From positions 1-15,329 of the forward strand of contig JAJXYM010000327.1 in NCBI GenBank assembly GCA_021780585.1: a stretch of 15,329 nt of DNA, in the 5' to 3' direction. This document shows, piece by piece, positions 13,644-15,329 of the stretch. The notes beneath the pieces were generated by a model. That model had not been told where the DNA came from and did not search any database. It saw nothing but the letters and a program-made list of their open reading frames with translations. The stretch comes from Deltaproteobacteria bacterium (GTDB lineage: Bacteria; Desulfobacterota; Binatia; Binatales; Binataceae). How positions within the stretch are numbered: position 1 is the first letter of the stretch; each line of letters starts with the position of its first letter. Position numbers and translations under genes: made by a program.

Positions 13644-15329
13644 TCATACCCGCAGCAGAATTCCCCGCGCCGCCGCTCCCGTCGCCCGCGCGATCGCGCG
13701 CGCATACAGCGCCGCCTGCGCCCGGTACTCGTCGAGCCGTCCGCCAAGGTCGGCGTCGGTCTTGAAATCGATCACCGTCCAGCGCGACCCGCCGTCGGCG
13801 TCTTGTTCGCGAAAGGCCAGATCGATCACGCCTTCGACCAGCGTTCCGTCGGCGCGCGTGATCGCGAGCGGGGTCTCGCGCCGCAGCTCGATCGCGGCCG
13901 CCGCGCGGCGCATCGGCGCCGACTCCAGCGCGGCCGCCACGGCGGGGACGGCGGCGGCCATCTCGGCCCCGTTGGCGCCCAGGATGCGGCCGAAAAATTC
14001 CGCCTGACGCGCGATTTCAGCGCCGTCCGCGGCGAGCGGCGCGCGCTCGAGCACGGCGTGAACCAGCGCGCCGAAGCGCCGGCCGTGCGGACGATCCGCC
14101 GGCCGCGGCAATTCCACGACTTCGATCGCCTGAAGCTCCGCCGGCTCCGCGGTCTCCACCGCCGCGATTTCGGCGGCCGCCGCGATTCGGCGCGACGGCG
14201 CGGCGCCTATCCGCAGCGCGCGCTCGCGCCGCGCCCGCCATTCGTCATGTTCCGCGCGCGATCGATCCGATCGGCTCCGCTCCTCGTCGGCCTGCAACAG
14301 GCGGTCCTGCCGCAAACCCATCGTCTCATGCACGTTCAGTTCGAGCAGCGACACGTCCCACCAGACCACGCGATGGGCGCCGGCCTCCGGCCGATGCGAT
14401 CCCGGCGTGACGCCGGGCCCGCGCGGATTCGCGTTGCGCGGCCGGATCCCGGCCAGTTCCGCCTTGAACGAAGGACATCCGGGACCGCCGCGCTCCAGCG
14501 GCGTCCGCGCCGTTCCGGGCGCCGGATAGATCACGGGATGGAGACGCGCCAGCCAGCCTTCGCGCCGTTCGTCGCCGACCGCCGGAACCACCAGCAGATC
14601 GCGCGCCCGCGTCGCCGCGACGTAAAGCAGCCGAATCGCCTCTTCCGTCTCACGGCGCATCTCGTCCGCCTGGCGTTCGAGCAATTCGCGCGGCGCGCAT
14701 CCGGCGAGCCGGAGCGCGCACAGCCGCTGTTCGGCATCGACGTGGCGCCACGCCTGCCCGGGCGTTTCGTTGCAGGTCGAATCGGCCAGGATCACGACCG
14801 GGAATTCGAGTCCCTTGGCGCGATGCACGGTCATGATGCGCACGCCCTCGGCCCCCTCCTCGACCACCGGCACGTCGCCCGCCTGCTCGCGTTCGGCGCG
14901 CTCCTCGAGTTGTTCGAGGAAGCCGCGCAGCGAACGCGCGCCGAGCCGTCCGTCATAGCGCCGCGCCATGTCCATCAGCCGCATCAGATTCGCCAGCGCC
15001 TGATCGCCGTTGGGCCAAATCGCGATCGCCGCGTGCGCGCGCGTCGCCGCCAGCAGCCGCGCGATCGTCTCGGCGATCGGCCGCCGATTCCGCTCATGAT
15101 GCAGTCCGCACAAAATCGCCAGCGCTTCCGGAATCTCCGCCAGACGCTCCGGCAAAGCGTCCGGCGGCGCGGCGAACGGATGCAGCCGGCCGGCGCGCGC
15201 GCGATATTCGAACAGCGGACCGTCGGCGATCGCGAACAGCGGCCCGTGCAGCGTCGCGAAGACGAGCAATTCGTCGTCGGGCCGCTCGATCGCGCCGAGC
15301 GCGTTGCGCAGCGCCTCGATCTCCTCGCG
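13644..15329 (-). CDS. addA: AddA-like UvrD-family helicase/nuclease, C-terminal part (cut by window edge)
   Basis: The frame is open to the right edge, so only the last 561 residues are visible; AddA proteins are usually about twice this length. Helicase motif V (VRIMTVHRAKGLEFPVVILAD, about 163-183) and motif VI (AIRLLYVAATRARDLLVV, about 231-248) mark a superfamily 1 UvrD-like motor. The C-terminal PD-(D/E)XK nuclease is complete: His424 in RRFGALVHAVLE, Asp503 in EGVIDLAF, Asp521-x-Lys523 in VIDFKTD, and Gln538-Tyr542 in the QxxxY motif. Together with AddB such enzymes resect double-strand breaks for RecA-dependent repair; addB would be expected upstream, beyond the window. RecB is the alternative, but nuclease spacing and the VVWWD segment fit AddA-like proteins better. 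It converges with the adaptor gene across a 40-base gap with no obvious terminator. Confidence 0.85.
   Translation of the reverse strand, partial: REEIEALRNALGAIERPDDELLVFATLHGPLFAIADGPLFEYRARAGRLHPFAAPPDALPERLAEIPEALAILCGLHHERNRRPIAETIARLLAATRAHAAIAIWPNGDQALANLMRLMDMARRYDGRLGARSLRGFLEQLEERAEREQAGDVPVVEEGAEGVRIMTVHRAKGLEFPVVILADSTCNETPGQAWRHVDAEQRLCALRLAGCAPRELLERQADEMRRETEEAIRLLYVAATRARDLLVVPAVGDERREGWLARLHPVIYPAPGTARTPLERGGPGCPSFKAELAGIRPRNANPRGPGVTPGSHRPEAGAHRVVWWDVSLLELNVHETMGLRQDRLLQADEERSRSDRSRAEHDEWRARRERALRIGAAPSRRIAAAAEIAAVETAEPAELQAIEVVELPRPADRPHGRRFGALVHAVLERAPLAADGAEIARQAEFFGRILGANGAEMAAAVPAVAAALESAPMRRAAAAIELRRETPLAITRADGTLVEGVIDLAFREQDADGGSRWTVIDFKTDADLGGRLDEYRAQAALYARAIARATGAAARGILLRV

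Noticed and set aside
14401..14454. Cluster of short perfect palindromes in the AddA-like gene (CCCGGCG-TGA-CGCCGGG and GGCCGG-ATC-CCGGCC), considered as an inserted REP-like element
   Set aside because: The frame stays open, and the surrounding segment leading into VVWWD resembles the linker I expect in AddA-like proteins. Very high GC makes short palindromes common, so an insertion is not supported.

Overview
This 15.3 kb window is GC-rich chromosomal DNA from a Gram-negative bacterium. Evidence for the envelope type is an RND efflux pump with its periplasmic adaptor, an MlaC-type periplasmic lipid-transport protein, a Tad-like envelope protein and several exported or lipoprotein candidates. 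The RND pump subtype, the beta-propeller lipoprotein, the 'HPE-repeat' exported protein and the AddA-type helicase resemble proteins I associate with Acidobacteriota, deltaproteobacterial or Binatota-like lineages. That placement is an impression from family resemblance, not a demonstrated assignment. I see no tRNA, rRNA, CRISPR array, IS element or phage gene.

Layout, left to right. Bases 1-265 are a leader with a perfect hairpin or operator-like repeat. An MlaC/HpnM-family protein follows on + (266-970). It converges, across a strong stem-loop, with two small exported proteins on - : an HPE-repeat protein (1076-1561) and a short lipoprotein (1633-1917). A 366-base intergenic stretch of lower GC follows, then a beta-propeller (NHL-like) lipoprotein (2284-3222) and a small TadG-like membrane protein (3325-3741), both +. 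The TadG-like gene overlaps by 10 bases the 3' end of a very large - strand hybrid histidine kinase (3732-7346). Next, on -, come a glutathione S-transferase with a clear intrinsic terminator (7577-8248) and a GntR/FCD regulator (8337-9083). The regulator is divergent from an RND permease (9212-12445) and membrane fusion protein (12464-13603) on +. The window ends inside the C-terminal half of an AddA-like helicase-nuclease on - (13644 to beyond 15329).

Two units stand out functionally. First, the regulator, permease and adaptor form a self-contained efflux cassette. The divergent intergenic region carries a cluster of AT-rich palindromes (TTATCGATAA type), so GntR control of both itself and the pump is the simplest reading. 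No outer-membrane channel gene is present, and the permease lacks the usual TM10 lysine. Second, the orphan hybrid kinase has a complete domain set (CHASE3, two PAS, HisKA, HATPase, two REC, HPt). However, its ATP-binding domain has lost both N-box asparagines and the G1 aspartate at unchanged spacing, and its first receiver is also degenerate. Its phospho-acceptor histidine, second receiver and HPt are intact. This looks like a hybrid pseudokinase or relay/phosphatase hub and is the most interesting observation in the window.
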